A stretch of DNA of 64,000 bases from Geomonas propionica (GTDB taxonomy: Bacteria > Desulfobacterota > Desulfuromonadia > Geobacterales > Geobacteraceae), in NCBI RefSeq assembly GCF_016458235.1, contig NZ_JAEMHK010000005.1, forward strand, positions 62,001-126,000, written 5' to 3'. Position 1 is the stretch's first letter. The number at the start of each line of letters is the position of its first letter. The notes under the pieces were generated by a model that had not been told where the DNA came from, did no database searches, and worked only from the letters and a program-made list of their open reading frames with translations. This document shows positions 51,073 to 60,510 of the stretch, piece after piece. The translations under genes and the position numbers were made by a program.

Positions 51073-53148
51073 ATGAAAATGACACTGGAAAAACGCATCT
51101 TACTGTTTTCCTTCCTGATCCTCTTCCTTACCATCTTCATTGGTTCCGGTATGGACATAATGGCGTTGCGCAAGGATCAGGTGAACGCGCTCAGCCTGCG
51201 TTCCAAGGGACTTGCCGTCGCTCTCAAATCCAACATCGAGAAGGTCATCAACCTCGGTTTGGAATTGAAGGACATGACCGGTGTGTCCGAGAAGTGCCGT
51301 GAGATCATCGAGGGGAACCCGGACATCGCCTATTGCGTGGTGACCGAGCTGAACGGCAAGGTGCTCTTCGCCAGCGATCCGCGCTTCATGGCAATGCCTA
51401 TCCAGGAATCCCAAAAGGAAGAGGCGCGCCTCGGGGAAGAGCCGGTCTACAAGCGCCGCATCTCCATGACCGTGGACGGCTCGACCAACTCCTATTACGA
51501 CAACGCCGTCATGGTGATGAGCCCGTACGGCAAGCCGCTGGCGCAGGCCCACGTCGGCTTCAGCGAGCAGGTCGTCTTCGACAAGATGAAGGGGATGGTG
51601 CTGAAGACCCTGTTCCTCTTGGGCATCTCCCTGATCACATCCTTCACCCTGATCATGCTCTTTATGAAGAGATACGTGATGCAGCCCATCTCCATGCTGC
51701 TCAAGGGGGTGAAGCAGATCTCCGAGGGGGCCTTCGACACCCACATCGGCGAGGTGCAGGTCTACGAGTTCAACGAACTGGCCCGCAACGTCAACATCAT
51801 GTCCCAGTTCCTGAAGAACAGGGACGCCGAGATCAAGAAGAACTACCAGGACATGGAGCGCACCTTCGACGAGCTGCAGGCCTCCTACCGCAAGCTGGAG
51901 AAACTCTCCACCGATCTCGAGCGCTCCGAGGAGCTGTACAAGTCGCTCATGGAGGACGCCAGCGACGCCATCGTGGTGATCGGCTCCGACGAGTGCATCC
52001 GCATGGTCAACAAGATGGCCGAAGAGTTCTTCGGCTACGAGGCCAAGGAGCTGGTCGGCCTGCCGCTCACCAAGATGCTCCTGCTTTTGAACATCGGTAA
52101 CATCCCCAAGGTGCACCGGATCTTCCGCGAGGCGGCCGAAGGGGCGCACATAGCCGAGGAGATGCAACTCTGCCGCAAGGAGGGGGGCGCCATGGTCGCC
52201 ATGCTGCACGCCTCCAGCATAAAGAGCGGCTCAGAGACCCTGGTGCAGGCGATCTTCCGCGACGTGACCCGCGAGCGCGAGATCATCCTCAACCTGGAGA
52301 AGAGCTCCGCCGACCTCGCGCGCCTGAACCGGATGAAGGACTCCTTTCTGGGGCTCGCCTCGCACGAGCTGAAGACGCCGCTCACCGTGATCATGGGGTA
52401 CTCCGAACTGATCACCACCGACCTCGCCGACAAGGTGGACAAGACCGTGCTGGAGATGGTGGTCAACATCGCCAACGCCGCGGCGCGCCTGGACAACATC
52501 ATCAAGGACATGGTGGATGTGTCCATGATCGACGAGAAGCGGCTGCAGCTCAAGGTCGAGGACATCCAGCTGAACCGCCTCATCGAGGCGAGCGTGAACG
52601 AGTTGCGCTTCTTCTTCTCCATGCGGAAACAGGAGGTGGTGCTCGGCCTGGACGAGTCGCTCCCGACTATCCGCGGCGACGCGCTGCGCCTCATGCAGCT
52701 TCTTTCCAACATTCTCGGCAACGCCATCAAGTTCACCCCCGACGGCGGCCGCATCACGGTCAGCACCTCGGCCAAGTACCTGCTGCGCGGGCCGGCCGGC
52801 AGCGACGAGAGCGCGGCGGGGCGGGAGCACCACCTGTTCCTGGAGATCACCGTCACCGACACCGGTATCGGCATCGATCGTGAGGACCAGTTGCGCGTTT
52901 TCGACAAGTTCTACGAGGTGGGCAACATTCAGGAGCATTCCAGCGGCAAGGTCGCCTTCAAGGCCAAGGGGGCGGGTCTCGGCCTCTCCATCGCCAAGGG
53001 GATCGTCGACATGCATGGCGGCGAGATCTGGGTCGAGTCCACCGGCTACAACCCGGACCGCTTCCCCGGTTCCACTTTCCACATCCTGCTCCCCGTCGCC
53101 CCCGGGCTGAACGAGGGAAGCACGGACTACAGCAGGCTTTTGCGTTAA
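51073..53148 (+). CDS. Membrane sensor histidine kinase (HAMP-PAS)
   Basis: A 691-aa kinase. TM1 is at about 8-26, an extracytoplasmic sensor of about 150 residues follows (IEGNPDIAYCVVTELNGKVL is CACHE-like), TM2 is at about 178-198, then HAMP (RYVMQPISMLLKGVKQISEG), a coiled coil, a PAS domain (about 295-405), H-box LASHELKTPLTVIMGYSE with His about 432, N-box NILGNAIKFTPDGGR and G-boxes TDTGIGIDRED and GAGLGLSIAKG. No response regulator is adjacent, so it is an orphan. Start ATG 51073 has a poor ribosome site; the second ATG six bases on is an alternative. Upstream DNA is AT-rich. Confidence 0.92.
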   Translation: MKMTLEKRILLFSFLILFLTIFIGSGMDIMALRKDQVNALSLRSKGLAVALKSNIEKVINLGLELKDMTGVSEKCREIIEGNPDIAYCVVTELNGKVLFASDPRFMAMPIQESQKEEARLGEEPVYKRRISMTVDGSTNSYYDNAVMVMSPYGKPLAQAHVGFSEQVVFDKMKGMVLKTLFLLGISLITSFTLIMLFMKRYVMQPISMLLKGVKQISEGAFDTHIGEVQVYEFNELARNVNIMSQFLKNRDAEIKKNYQDMERTFDELQASYRKLEKLSTDLERSEELYKSLMEDASDAIVVIGSDECIRMVNKMAEEFFGYEAKELVGLPLTKMLLLLNIGNIPKVHRIFREAAEGAHIAEEMQLCRKEGGAMVAMLHASSIKSGSETLVQAIFRDVTREREIILNLEKSSADLARLNRMKDSFLGLASHELKTPLTVIMGYSELITTDLADKVDKTVLEMVVNIANAAARLDNIIKDMVDVSMIDEKRLQLKVEDIQLNRLIEASVNELRFFFSMRKQEVVLGLDESLPTIRGDALRLMQLLSNILGNAIKFTPDGGRITVSTSAKYLLRGPAGSDESAAGREHHLFLEITVTDTGIGIDREDQLRVFDKFYEVGNIQEHSSGKVAFKAKGAGLGLSIAKGIVDMHGGEIWVESTGYNPDRFPGSTFHILLPVAPGLNEGSTDYSRLLR

Positions 53149-53264
53149 TCAAATCTCAGCAACTTCATCTTGAATCTCCCCGCCAATTCCTGTATAAAAA
53201 TAAGGTTTTTCTGCCGTTCATGAGTCCCCTGTGGGGCTTGATTCGCGCTAGTTTGGAGGGATGC

Positions 53265-54035
53265 ATGAGGCTCAGCCTCTTGGCAAGTGGCAGCAAGGGG
53301 AATTCCCTGTTTCTGGAAACCGATTCCTGCCGTTTGCTGATCGATGCCGGCCTCTCCGGTCGGGAGACCACTAACCGGCTCGCCTCCATCGGCGTCGACG
53401 CGGCCACGCTAAACGGCATCCTGGTCACCCACGAGCACACCGATCACATCCGCAGCGTCGGCACGCTGGCCCGGCGCCTGAAGATCCCGGTGCTCGGCTC
53501 CAGCCGCATGCTGCAGGCGGCGCACCACGTGATCGGCAAGACCGAGTGCATCGAGTTCGAGGCTGGCGCATGCTTCACCTTCAAGGGGATCTCCATCGAT
53601 CCCTTCCCGGTGACGCACGACGCCTGCGACCCGGTCGGCTTCCGGATCGAGAGCGGCGAGGGGTGCATCGGCTTCGCCACCGACCTCGGCATCGCCACCC
53701 GGCTCACCCAGGAAAAGCTCAAGGGGTGCCGCGCGCTGGTGCTGGAATTCAACCACGACGAGCAGATGCTGCAGGACGGACCGTATCCCTGGCACCTCAA
53801 GCAGCGCATCCGCTCCCGCCACGGGCACCTCTCCAACGCCGAGGGGGCGAACCTTCTGGAGGAACTTCTGCACGGCGACTTGCAGGGTGTCTTTCTCTCC
53901 CATCTCTCCGAGGTGAACAACGACCCGGCGCTGGCGCTAGCCGCCGCGCGCGGGCTTTTGAGCCGCCAGAACCTGTGCGGGCCGGACCTCTTTCTGGGGT
54001 GCCAGCACCAGGTCAGCGGCGTATTCTCTGCGTAA
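53265..54035 (+). CDS. Metallo-beta-lactamase-fold hydrolase, YycJ/WalJ type
   Basis: A 256-aa protein from ATG 53265, preceded by GGAGGG. It has the family start MRLSLLASGSKGNSLFLE, the metal motif THEHTDH, then VTHDACDPVGF, an Asp in FATDLG and a late FLSHLSEVNND. YycJ-like proteins are predicted single-strand exonucleases or RNase Z-like hydrolases with a role in DNA repair; the exact substrate here is inferred from the family. It follows the kinase gene and is separated from purB by a repeat-filled gap. Confidence 0.9.
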   Translation: MRLSLLASGSKGNSLFLETDSCRLLIDAGLSGRETTNRLASIGVDAATLNGILVTHEHTDHIRSVGTLARRLKIPVLGSSRMLQAAHHVIGKTECIEFEAGACFTFKGISIDPFPVTHDACDPVGFRIESGEGCIGFATDLGIATRLTQEKLKGCRALVLEFNHDEQMLQDGPYPWHLKQRIRSRHGHLSNAEGANLLEELLHGDLQGVFLSHLSEVNNDPALALAAARGLLSRQNLCGPDLFLGCQHQVSGVFSA

Positions 54036-54042
54036 TTTTCGC

Positions 54043-54157
54043 AGGGGACTGGCTCCGTAAGGTGCCTGTCCCCTTTTGCCCCTGATGAAGGGGACAGGCT
54101 ACTTGGGGCGTCCCTGGTAAAAAGGGGGACAGGCACCTCGCGGAGCCAGTCCCCTTT
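54043..54157. repeat. Inverted pair of the AAGGGGAC/GTCCCCTT repeat
   Basis: Copy 2 (54043-54075) and copy 3 (54122-54157, opposite strand) are near-identical to the copy at 18533 and face each other, so the region can form a hairpin of over 30 bp. A partial unit (AAGGGGACAGGC) lies between them at about 54088-54099. Confidence 0.88.
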
Positions 54158-54218
54158 AGAGGGGATGCTCCTGTTTTTGCCATAAAAATTCAGACAAATC
54201 AGCAAGGGGGAAGAATTC

Positions 54219-55514
54219 GTGATTGAACGTTACAGCCGTCCTGAAATGACCCGCATCTGGGAACCCGAGAACCGCTATGCCAAGTGGCTCGAGATAGAGA
54301 TCTACGCCTGCGAGGCCCACGCCGAGATGGGGCGCATCCCGAAAGAGGCGGTCGCCCGCATCAGGGCCAAGGCGAGCTTCGACGTGGCGCGCATCGACGA
54401 GATCGAGCGCACCGTAAAGCACGACGTCATCGCGTTCCTCACCTCCGTTGCCGACTACATCGGCGACGACTCCCGCTTCGTTCACCTGGGGCTCACTTCC
54501 TCCGACATCCTCGACACCTCCTTCGCCATGCTCCTTAAAGAAGCCGGCGAGCTGATTATCTCCGACATCAAGCGCCTGATGGCCGTAATCAAGACCCGCG
54601 CTTACGAGCACAAGATGACCCCGCAGATGGGCCGTTCGCACGGCATCCACGCCGAGCCGGTCACCTTTGGCCTCAAGATGGCGCTCTGGTACGACGAGAT
54701 GGCCAGGAACCTGAAGCGCATGGAATCGGCCCTCGAGACCATCTCCTACGGCAAAATCTCCGGCGCTGTCGGCACCTTCGCCAATATCGACCCGCAGGTC
54801 GAGGAGTACGTCTGCAAGAAGGCGGGCCTGAAGCCGGCTCCCTGCTCCACCCAGGTGCTGCAGCGCGACCGTCACGCCGAATACTTCACCACCCTCGCCA
54901 TCGTCGCTTCCTCGATTGAGAAGTTCGCCGTCGAGATCAGGCACCTGCAGAGGACCGAGGTGCTCGAGGCCGAGGAATACTTCAGCAAGGGGCAGAAAGG
55001 CTCCTCCGCCATGCCGCACAAGCGCAACCCGGTCCTCTCCGAGAACCTGACCGGCCTGGCGCGCCTGGTTCGCGGCTATGCGGTCTCCGCCATGGAGAAC
55101 GTGCCGCTGTGGCACGAGCGTGACATCTCCCACTCTTCCGTCGAGCGCATCATCGGCCCGGACGCGACCGTCACCTTGGACTTCATGTTGAACCGCGCCA
55201 TCGGCCTGATCGAGAACCTGGTGGTCTACCCGGAAAACATGATGCGCAACCTGAACCAGATGCGCGGCCTGATCTTCTCCCAGCGCGTGCTCCTGAAGCT
55301 CGCCGAGGCCGGCGCCTCCCGCGAGAAGGCCTACGCCCTGGTGCAGAGAAACGCCATGAAGGTATGGGAAGAGGGCAAGGACTTCCAGACCGAGCTCTTA
55401 AACGACGAGGAAGTGACCTCGTTCCTGCCCGCCGAGGAAATCAAGGAAGCATTCGACCTCGGTTACCACATGAAGCACGTCGACACTATTTTCACGAGGG
55501 TCTTTGGTGGATAG
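54219..55514 (+). CDS. purB: Adenylosuccinate lyase
   Basis: A 431-aa fumarase-superfamily lyase. HLGLTSSDILDTSFAM, the catalytic-loop signature GSSAMPHKRNPV and the conserved GRSHGIHAEPVTFG are clear. It acts twice in purine synthesis, releasing fumarate from SAICAR and from adenylosuccinate. The start is GTG 54219 behind AAGGGGGAAG. It leads the nucleotide operon, and its last codons overlap the mechanosensitive channel gene. Confidence 0.97.
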   Translation: MIERYSRPEMTRIWEPENRYAKWLEIEIYACEAHAEMGRIPKEAVARIRAKASFDVARIDEIERTVKHDVIAFLTSVADYIGDDSRFVHLGLTSSDILDTSFAMLLKEAGELIISDIKRLMAVIKTRAYEHKMTPQMGRSHGIHAEPVTFGLKMALWYDEMARNLKRMESALETISYGKISGAVGTFANIDPQVEEYVCKKAGLKPAPCSTQVLQRDRHAEYFTTLAIVASSIEKFAVEIRHLQRTEVLEAEEYFSKGQKGSSAMPHKRNPVLSENLTGLARLVRGYAVSAMENVPLWHERDISHSSVERIIGPDATVTLDFMLNRAIGLIENLVVYPENMMRNLNQMRGLIFSQRVLLKLAEAGASREKAYALVQRNAMKVWEEGKDFQTELLNDEEVTSFLPAEEIKEAFDLGYHMKHVDTIFTRVFGG

Positions 55515-56595
55515 CATCCTCTACTACCTAAAACCGGACGAGATGGACCCGTTCTATCTCTTCTGGGCTAAGCAGGCACTCATATCGGTCGGCATCATCG
55601 CCGTCTTCTACCTCCTCTCCAGGTTCCTGCAGGTGCTGATCGCCAAGATCGGCACCCGCCTGTGCGCCGCCACGGAGACGGACCTCGACGACAGGATCCT
55701 TGAGCGGGTCTCCGGACCCGCCATGCTTCTCGTCAACTGCGCCGGCCTGTACCTGGCCATCAAGCGCCTGCCGCTGCACGACAAGGTCGGCGTCGCCGCG
55801 GCCGGGCTTTTGTTCGTGGTGAACATCACCATCCTCACCGTCATTGCCTACCGCGTGCTGGACGAACTCCTGAAGGCGTACGGGGCGCGGGTGGCCGGTG
55901 CCGAGGTGAGTCGCCAGATCATGCCGCTGGTGGAGAAGTTGTGCACCATCTTCCTGGTGGTCACCGCGCTCATCATCACCCTGAAACACTTCAATTACGA
56001 CATCCTGTCGCTGGTCACCGCCCTGGGCGTCGGCTCTCTCGCCATCGGTCTCGCCGCCAAGGACACCCTGGCCAACATGGTCTCCGGCTTCACGCTCATG
56101 ATCGACCGTCCCTTCCGCATCGGCGACCGCATCCAGCTGGGCGCCCAGGTGGGGGACGTCATCGACATTGGCCTTAGGAGCACCAAGATCAAGGGAGCGG
56201 ACAACACCTTCCTGATCATCCCGAACTCGGAGCTGTGCAACTCGACCCTGGTCAACATGGCCTTTCCGGACGTCCGGGTGAAGGGGCGGGTCAACATCGG
56301 TATCGGCTACGACAGCGACGTGGCGCGCGCCAAAGAACTGCTGGTGCAGACCGCGCTCTCGGTGCCCGACGTGGTCAAGGAGCCCAAGCCGGAAGCCTTC
56401 TTCATGAACTTCGGCGACAGCGCGCTCAACCTCTCGCTGTTCTTCTGGGTCGCCGACTACACCCACACCGTCGCGGCCACCGACCAGATCAACGGCGCTC
56501 TCCTGCAGTGCTTCCAGGACAACGGCATCACCATCCCGTACCCGACACGTACGGTTATCCACGAAAAGGACACTAACAATGCCCCACAGGATTGA
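55507..56595 (+). CDS. MscS-family mechanosensitive channel
   Basis: About 362 aa. Helices at roughly 17-37, 75-92, 98-118 and 138-155 precede the pore-lining TM3 (ALGVGSLAIGLAAKDTLANM) and the MscS beta domain (GFTLMIDRPFRIGDRIQLG), then the alpha/beta C-terminal domain. It should open under membrane tension to release solutes. GTG 55507 is favoured by GAGGG spacing; TTG 55504 is possible. The gene overlaps purB by eight bases and purL by 17 bases, so a channel gene is embedded in the purine operon with coupled translation. Confidence 0.93.
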   Translation: MDSILYYLKPDEMDPFYLFWAKQALISVGIIAVFYLLSRFLQVLIAKIGTRLCAATETDLDDRILERVSGPAMLLVNCAGLYLAIKRLPLHDKVGVAAAGLLFVVNITILTVIAYRVLDELLKAYGARVAGAEVSRQIMPLVEKLCTIFLVVTALIITLKHFNYDILSLVTALGVGSLAIGLAAKDTLANMVSGFTLMIDRPFRIGDRIQLGAQVGDVIDIGLRSTKIKGADNTFLIIPNSELCNSTLVNMAFPDVRVKGRVNIGIGYDSDVARAKELLVQTALSVPDVVKEPKPEAFFMNFGDSALNLSLFFWVADYTHTVAATDQINGALLQCFQDNGITIPYPTRTVIHEKDTNNAPQD

Positions 56596-59569
56596 GATCA
56601 CCCTTAAGGACGAAGTTCGCGACCCGCGCGGCGAGCGCATCAAGCGCGAGATCGCGCACTTCCTCCATCTCGAAGTGGCTGAAGTGCGCACCATCGACGT
56701 GTACACGGTCGACGCTGCACTCTCCGCCGAGGAGTTGACCCAGGTTGCCGCGGGTCCCTTCAGCGATCCGGTCATCCAGAACTACTCGATCGACAAGCCC
56801 GCCGCGGCAGGTTTCGACTACCTGGTCGAGGTCGGCTTCCGTGCCGGCGTCACCGACAACGTCGGCCGCACCGCAGGCGAAGCGATCGGCTACCTGCTGG
56901 GACGTCCGCTGGCGGTAGGGGAGGGGGTCTACACCTCCGTGCAGTACCTGATCTCCGGGAAGCTCTCCCAGGCAGACGCCGAGAAGATCGCCACCGGGCT
57001 TTTGTGCAACACGCTGATCCAGCGCTACCAGATCTTCGACGCGGCCACCTTCAAGGCCCAGGGTGGCGTCGCCCCCTTCGTTCCCAAGGTTCAGGTCGAG
57101 GCCAAGGTCGAGGTGAACACGGTCAACCTCGAGGTCTCCGACGAGGAACTGATGCGCATCAGCCGCGACGGCGTGCTGGCGCTCACCCTGGACGAGATGA
57201 AGATCATCCAGGCGCACTACCGCGACCCGCAGGTGGTCGAGAAGCGCAAGAGCCTGGGGCTCGGCGCGGCTCCCACCGACGTCGAACTGGAGGCGCTGGC
57301 GCAGACCTGGTCGGAGCACTGCAAGCACAAGATCTTCTCCGCCGACGTCACCTACGATGACGGCACCGGCAAGACCGAGAAGATCAACTCCCTGTTCAAG
57401 AGCTACATCCAGAAGACCACCGCCGACGTCCGCGCGGCGCAGGGCGACAAGGACTACTGCCTCTCCGTATTCAAGGACAACGCGGGCGTCATCAAGTTCA
57501 ACGACGACTGGTCCCTGGTATTCAAGGTCGAGACCCACAACTCCCCGTCCGCACTGGATCCTTACGGCGGGGCGCTGACCGGCATCGTCGGCGTCAACCG
57601 CGACCCGTTCGGCACCGGCAAGGGCGCCAAGCTCATTTTCAACACCGACGTCTTCTGCTTCGCCGATCCCTTCTACGAGAAGGAACTCCCCAAGCGCCTC
57701 TTGCACCCGCGCCGCATCTACGAGGGCGTGGTCGAGGGTGTCGAGCACGGCGGCAACAAAAGCGGCATCCCGACCGTGAACGGCTCGCTGGTCTTTGACG
57801 AGCGTTTCGCCGGCAAGCCGCTGGTATTCTGCGGCACCGCGGGCCTCATGCCCGCCACCATCAAGGGCGAGGCGTCGCACAAGAAAAAGATCATCCCGGG
57901 CGACCTGATCGTGATGACCGGCGGCCGCATCGGCAAGGACGGCATCCACGGCGCCACCTTCTCCTCGGAGGAGCTGAACGAGAACTCGCCGGTCTCGGCG
58001 GTGCAGATCGGCGACCCCATCACCCAGAAGCGGATGTTCGACTTCCTGATCCGCGCCCGCGACAAGGCGCTCTACCGCTTCATCACCGACAACGGGGCAG
58101 GGGGGCTTTCCTCCTCCATTGGCGAGATGTCCGAGGAGTGCGGCGGCTGCCAGCTTGACCTCTCCAAGGCGCCGCTCAAGTACCCGGGCCTCGCTCCCTG
58201 GGAGATCCTGATCTCCGAGGCGCAGGAGCGGATGAGTCTCGCCGTCCCGCCCGAGCAGATCGACGAGTTCATGGAGATGGCCAAGCGCTACGGCGTCGAG
58301 GCGACTGTGCTCGGTACCTTCACCGATTCCGGCATCTTCCACATGCTCTACGGCGACAAGACGGTCGCCTACCTGCCGCTTTCCTTCATGCACGCGGGCC
58401 TGCCGCCGATGCAGATCCCGGCGCGCTGGGAGAAACCGGTACACGAGGAGCCGAAGCTCGCTCCGGCAGCGGATTACACGACCGACGTCAAGGCGCTTCT
58501 TTCCTCCTTGAACATCTGCTCCAAGGAGAGCGTGGTGCGTCGCTACGACCACGAGGTCCAGGGTGGCTCCGTCGTCAAGCCGTTCACCGGCGTCGACAAC
58601 GACGGCCCCTCCGATGCCGCGGTGGTGCGCCCGATCCTCGACTCCTTCGAGGGGGTCGTGGTCGGTCACGGTATCTGCCCGCGCTATAGCGACATCGACG
58701 CCTACGACATGGCGGCCAACGCCATCGATGAGGGCTTGAGGAACTACGTCGCCGTCGGCGGCTCGCTCGACCTCGTCGCCGGCCTGGACAACTTCTGCTG
58801 GAGCGACCCGGTCCTGTCCGAGCGGACTCCGGACGGCCCGTACAAGATGGCCCAGCTGGTGCGCGCCAACAAGGCGCTCTACGACTACTGCACCGTCTTC
58901 TCCATGCCGCTCATCTCCGGCAAGGACTCGATGAAGAACGACTTCTACGACGGCACCACCAAGATCTCCATCCCGCCGACCCTGCTCTTCTCGGTCATCG
59001 GCAAGATGGAGGACGCGCGTCTCGCCGTCACCATGGACGTGAAGCGAGCCGGCGACCAGGTCTACCTCCTGGGCGCCACCGCCAACGAGCTGGGCGCTTC
59101 CGAGTACCTGGCGCAGAAGGGCTTTGTCGGCAACAACGTGCCGAAAGTAGACGCTCAGGCGGCGCTCGCCACCTACCGCGCCTACGGTGCGGCACTGAAG
59201 GCCGGCCTGGTCGCCTCCTGCCACGACCTCTCCGACGGCGGCCTTGCTGTTGCCGCGGCCGAGTCCGCCTTCGCCGGCGGCTTCGGTATGGAGCTTGATC
59301 TTGCCCAGGTGGCATACCAGGGTGAAGCAGCGGACAGGAGCGACATCGTACTCCTCTTCTCCGAGTCCGCTTCCCGCCTGTTGGTGACGGTGTGCGCCGA
59401 GAAGGCGGCCGAGTTCGAGAAGGCCATGGCCGGGACCACCTTCGCCAAGATCGGCGCGGTGACCGCCGAGCCGACCCTAAAGGTGAAGGGCCTTACCGGC
59501 AACGTGGTCGTCAACGCCGCCAACGCGGAGCTGAAAGCCGCCTGGCAGGAGCCGCTCAAGGACCTGTAG
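56579..59569 (+). CDS. purL: Phosphoribosylformylglycinamidine synthase with fused PurS-like N-terminus
   Basis: A 996-aa protein. Residues 1-180 carry two PurS-like modules (RIEITLKDEVRDPRGERIKR and DYLVEVGFRAGVTDNVGRTA), and the rest is PurL: TWSEHCKHKIF with catalytic His, ETHNSPSALDPYGGA, then a second half with DLSDGGLAVAAAESAF. It makes FGAM from FGAR and ATP using ammonia supplied by the separate PurQ encoded next. So the fusion is intermediate between the four-protein and single-chain forms. The start lies inside the end of the channel gene. Confidence 0.96.
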   Translation: MPHRIEITLKDEVRDPRGERIKREIAHFLHLEVAEVRTIDVYTVDAALSAEELTQVAAGPFSDPVIQNYSIDKPAAAGFDYLVEVGFRAGVTDNVGRTAGEAIGYLLGRPLAVGEGVYTSVQYLISGKLSQADAEKIATGLLCNTLIQRYQIFDAATFKAQGGVAPFVPKVQVEAKVEVNTVNLEVSDEELMRISRDGVLALTLDEMKIIQAHYRDPQVVEKRKSLGLGAAPTDVELEALAQTWSEHCKHKIFSADVTYDDGTGKTEKINSLFKSYIQKTTADVRAAQGDKDYCLSVFKDNAGVIKFNDDWSLVFKVETHNSPSALDPYGGALTGIVGVNRDPFGTGKGAKLIFNTDVFCFADPFYEKELPKRLLHPRRIYEGVVEGVEHGGNKSGIPTVNGSLVFDERFAGKPLVFCGTAGLMPATIKGEASHKKKIIPGDLIVMTGGRIGKDGIHGATFSSEELNENSPVSAVQIGDPITQKRMFDFLIRARDKALYRFITDNGAGGLSSSIGEMSEECGGCQLDLSKAPLKYPGLAPWEILISEAQERMSLAVPPEQIDEFMEMAKRYGVEATVLGTFTDSGIFHMLYGDKTVAYLPLSFMHAGLPPMQIPARWEKPVHEEPKLAPAADYTTDVKALLSSLNICSKESVVRRYDHEVQGGSVVKPFTGVDNDGPSDAAVVRPILDSFEGVVVGHGICPRYSDIDAYDMAANAIDEGLRNYVAVGGSLDLVAGLDNFCWSDPVLSERTPDGPYKMAQLVRANKALYDYCTVFSMPLISGKDSMKNDFYDGTTKISIPPTLLFSVIGKMEDARLAVTMDVKRAGDQVYLLGATANELGASEYLAQKGFVGNNVPKVDAQAALATYRAYGAALKAGLVASCHDLSDGGLAVAAAESAFAGGFGMELDLAQVAYQGEAADRSDIVLLFSESASRLLVTVCAEKAAEFEKAMAGTTFAKIGAVTAEPTLKVKGLTGNVVVNAANAELKAAWQEPLKDL

Positions 59570-59662
59570 ATAGCGAATCTTTTATATGCAGAAAAAAAGC
59601 GGGTTGTGCAATAATGAGGACCGTTGTGCCCCGCTACTAACCATCCGATAGAGGACTTATTG

Positions 59663-60487
59663 ATGACCAAGGCTAAAGCGCTTGTCATAACAGGCAACGG
59701 CACCAACTGCGAAACCGAGGCGGCCCACGCCTGCAAGCTGGGCGGCTTCGACGAGGCGCGCATCGCCCATATAGCTGAGCTTCTCACCGGTGAGGTGAGC
59801 CTGGACGATTACCACTTCCTGAACCTGACCGGCGGCTTCCTCGACGGCGACGACCTAGGCAGCGCCAAGGCCCAAGCCAACCGCCTGCGTTACGCGACGG
59901 TGGAAGGCAAAGAGGAACGCCTCGTAGACCAGATCACCCGTTTCATCGCGGACGGCAAGCTGATCCTGGGCGTCTGCAACGGGTTCCAGCTCCTGGTGAA
60001 GATGGGAATGCTCCCGGCACTTGGCGGCAACTACCTGAACCAGACCGCGACGCTGACCTACAATGAATGCGGCCGTTTCCAGGATCGCTGGTGCTACTTG
60101 AAGGTTGATCCGGCTTCTCCGTCGCTCTACACCCGCGGCATCGAAGGGGGCGTCTACCTTCCCGTGCGCCACGGCGAGGGTAAGTTCCTGGTGGACGATG
60201 CCAAGACCCTGGAGGCGATCGAGGCAAAGCACCTCACCTGCCTGAAGTACTCCGGGAAGGACTACGCGGCTCCGACCATGGAGTTCCCCGAGAATCCGAA
60301 CGGTTCCCTAAACGCCATCGCCGGCATCTGTGACGAGACCGGCAGGGTCATGGGGCTCATGCCGCACCCGGAAGCATTCGTGCACCGCACCCAGCACCCG
60401 CGCTGGACCCGCGAGGAACTGCCGGAAGAAGGCGCAGGCCTGATCTTCTTCAAGAACGCGGCGAAGTACGTCAAAGAGAACTTCTAG
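59663..60487 (+). CDS. purQ: FGAM synthase glutaminase subunit
   Basis: A 274-aa class I glutamine amidotransferase. The catalytic cysteine is in LGVCNGFQLLVKMG, and the His and Glu of the triad are in MPHPEAF. It feeds ammonia to PurL. It is somewhat longer than bacterial stand-alone PurQ (about 225-230 aa), with extra residues after the active site. ATG 59663 follows AGAGGAC. Third purine gene of the operon after purB and purL, 93 bases after purL. Confidence 0.96.
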   Translation: MTKAKALVITGNGTNCETEAAHACKLGGFDEARIAHIAELLTGEVSLDDYHFLNLTGGFLDGDDLGSAKAQANRLRYATVEGKEERLVDQITRFIADGKLILGVCNGFQLLVKMGMLPALGGNYLNQTATLTYNECGRFQDRWCYLKVDPASPSLYTRGIEGGVYLPVRHGEGKFLVDDAKTLEAIEAKHLTCLKYSGKDYAAPTMEFPENPNGSLNAIAGICDETGRVMGLMPHPEAFVHRTQHPRWTREELPEEGAGLIFFKNAAKYVKENF

Positions 60488-60510
60488 CACCATTTTTATA
60501 AGGAGCAGTC

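Noticed and set aside
56573-59224. 883-codon open frame antisense to purL
   Set aside because: Same artefact: biased composition, no motifs, and a full PurL on the other strand.
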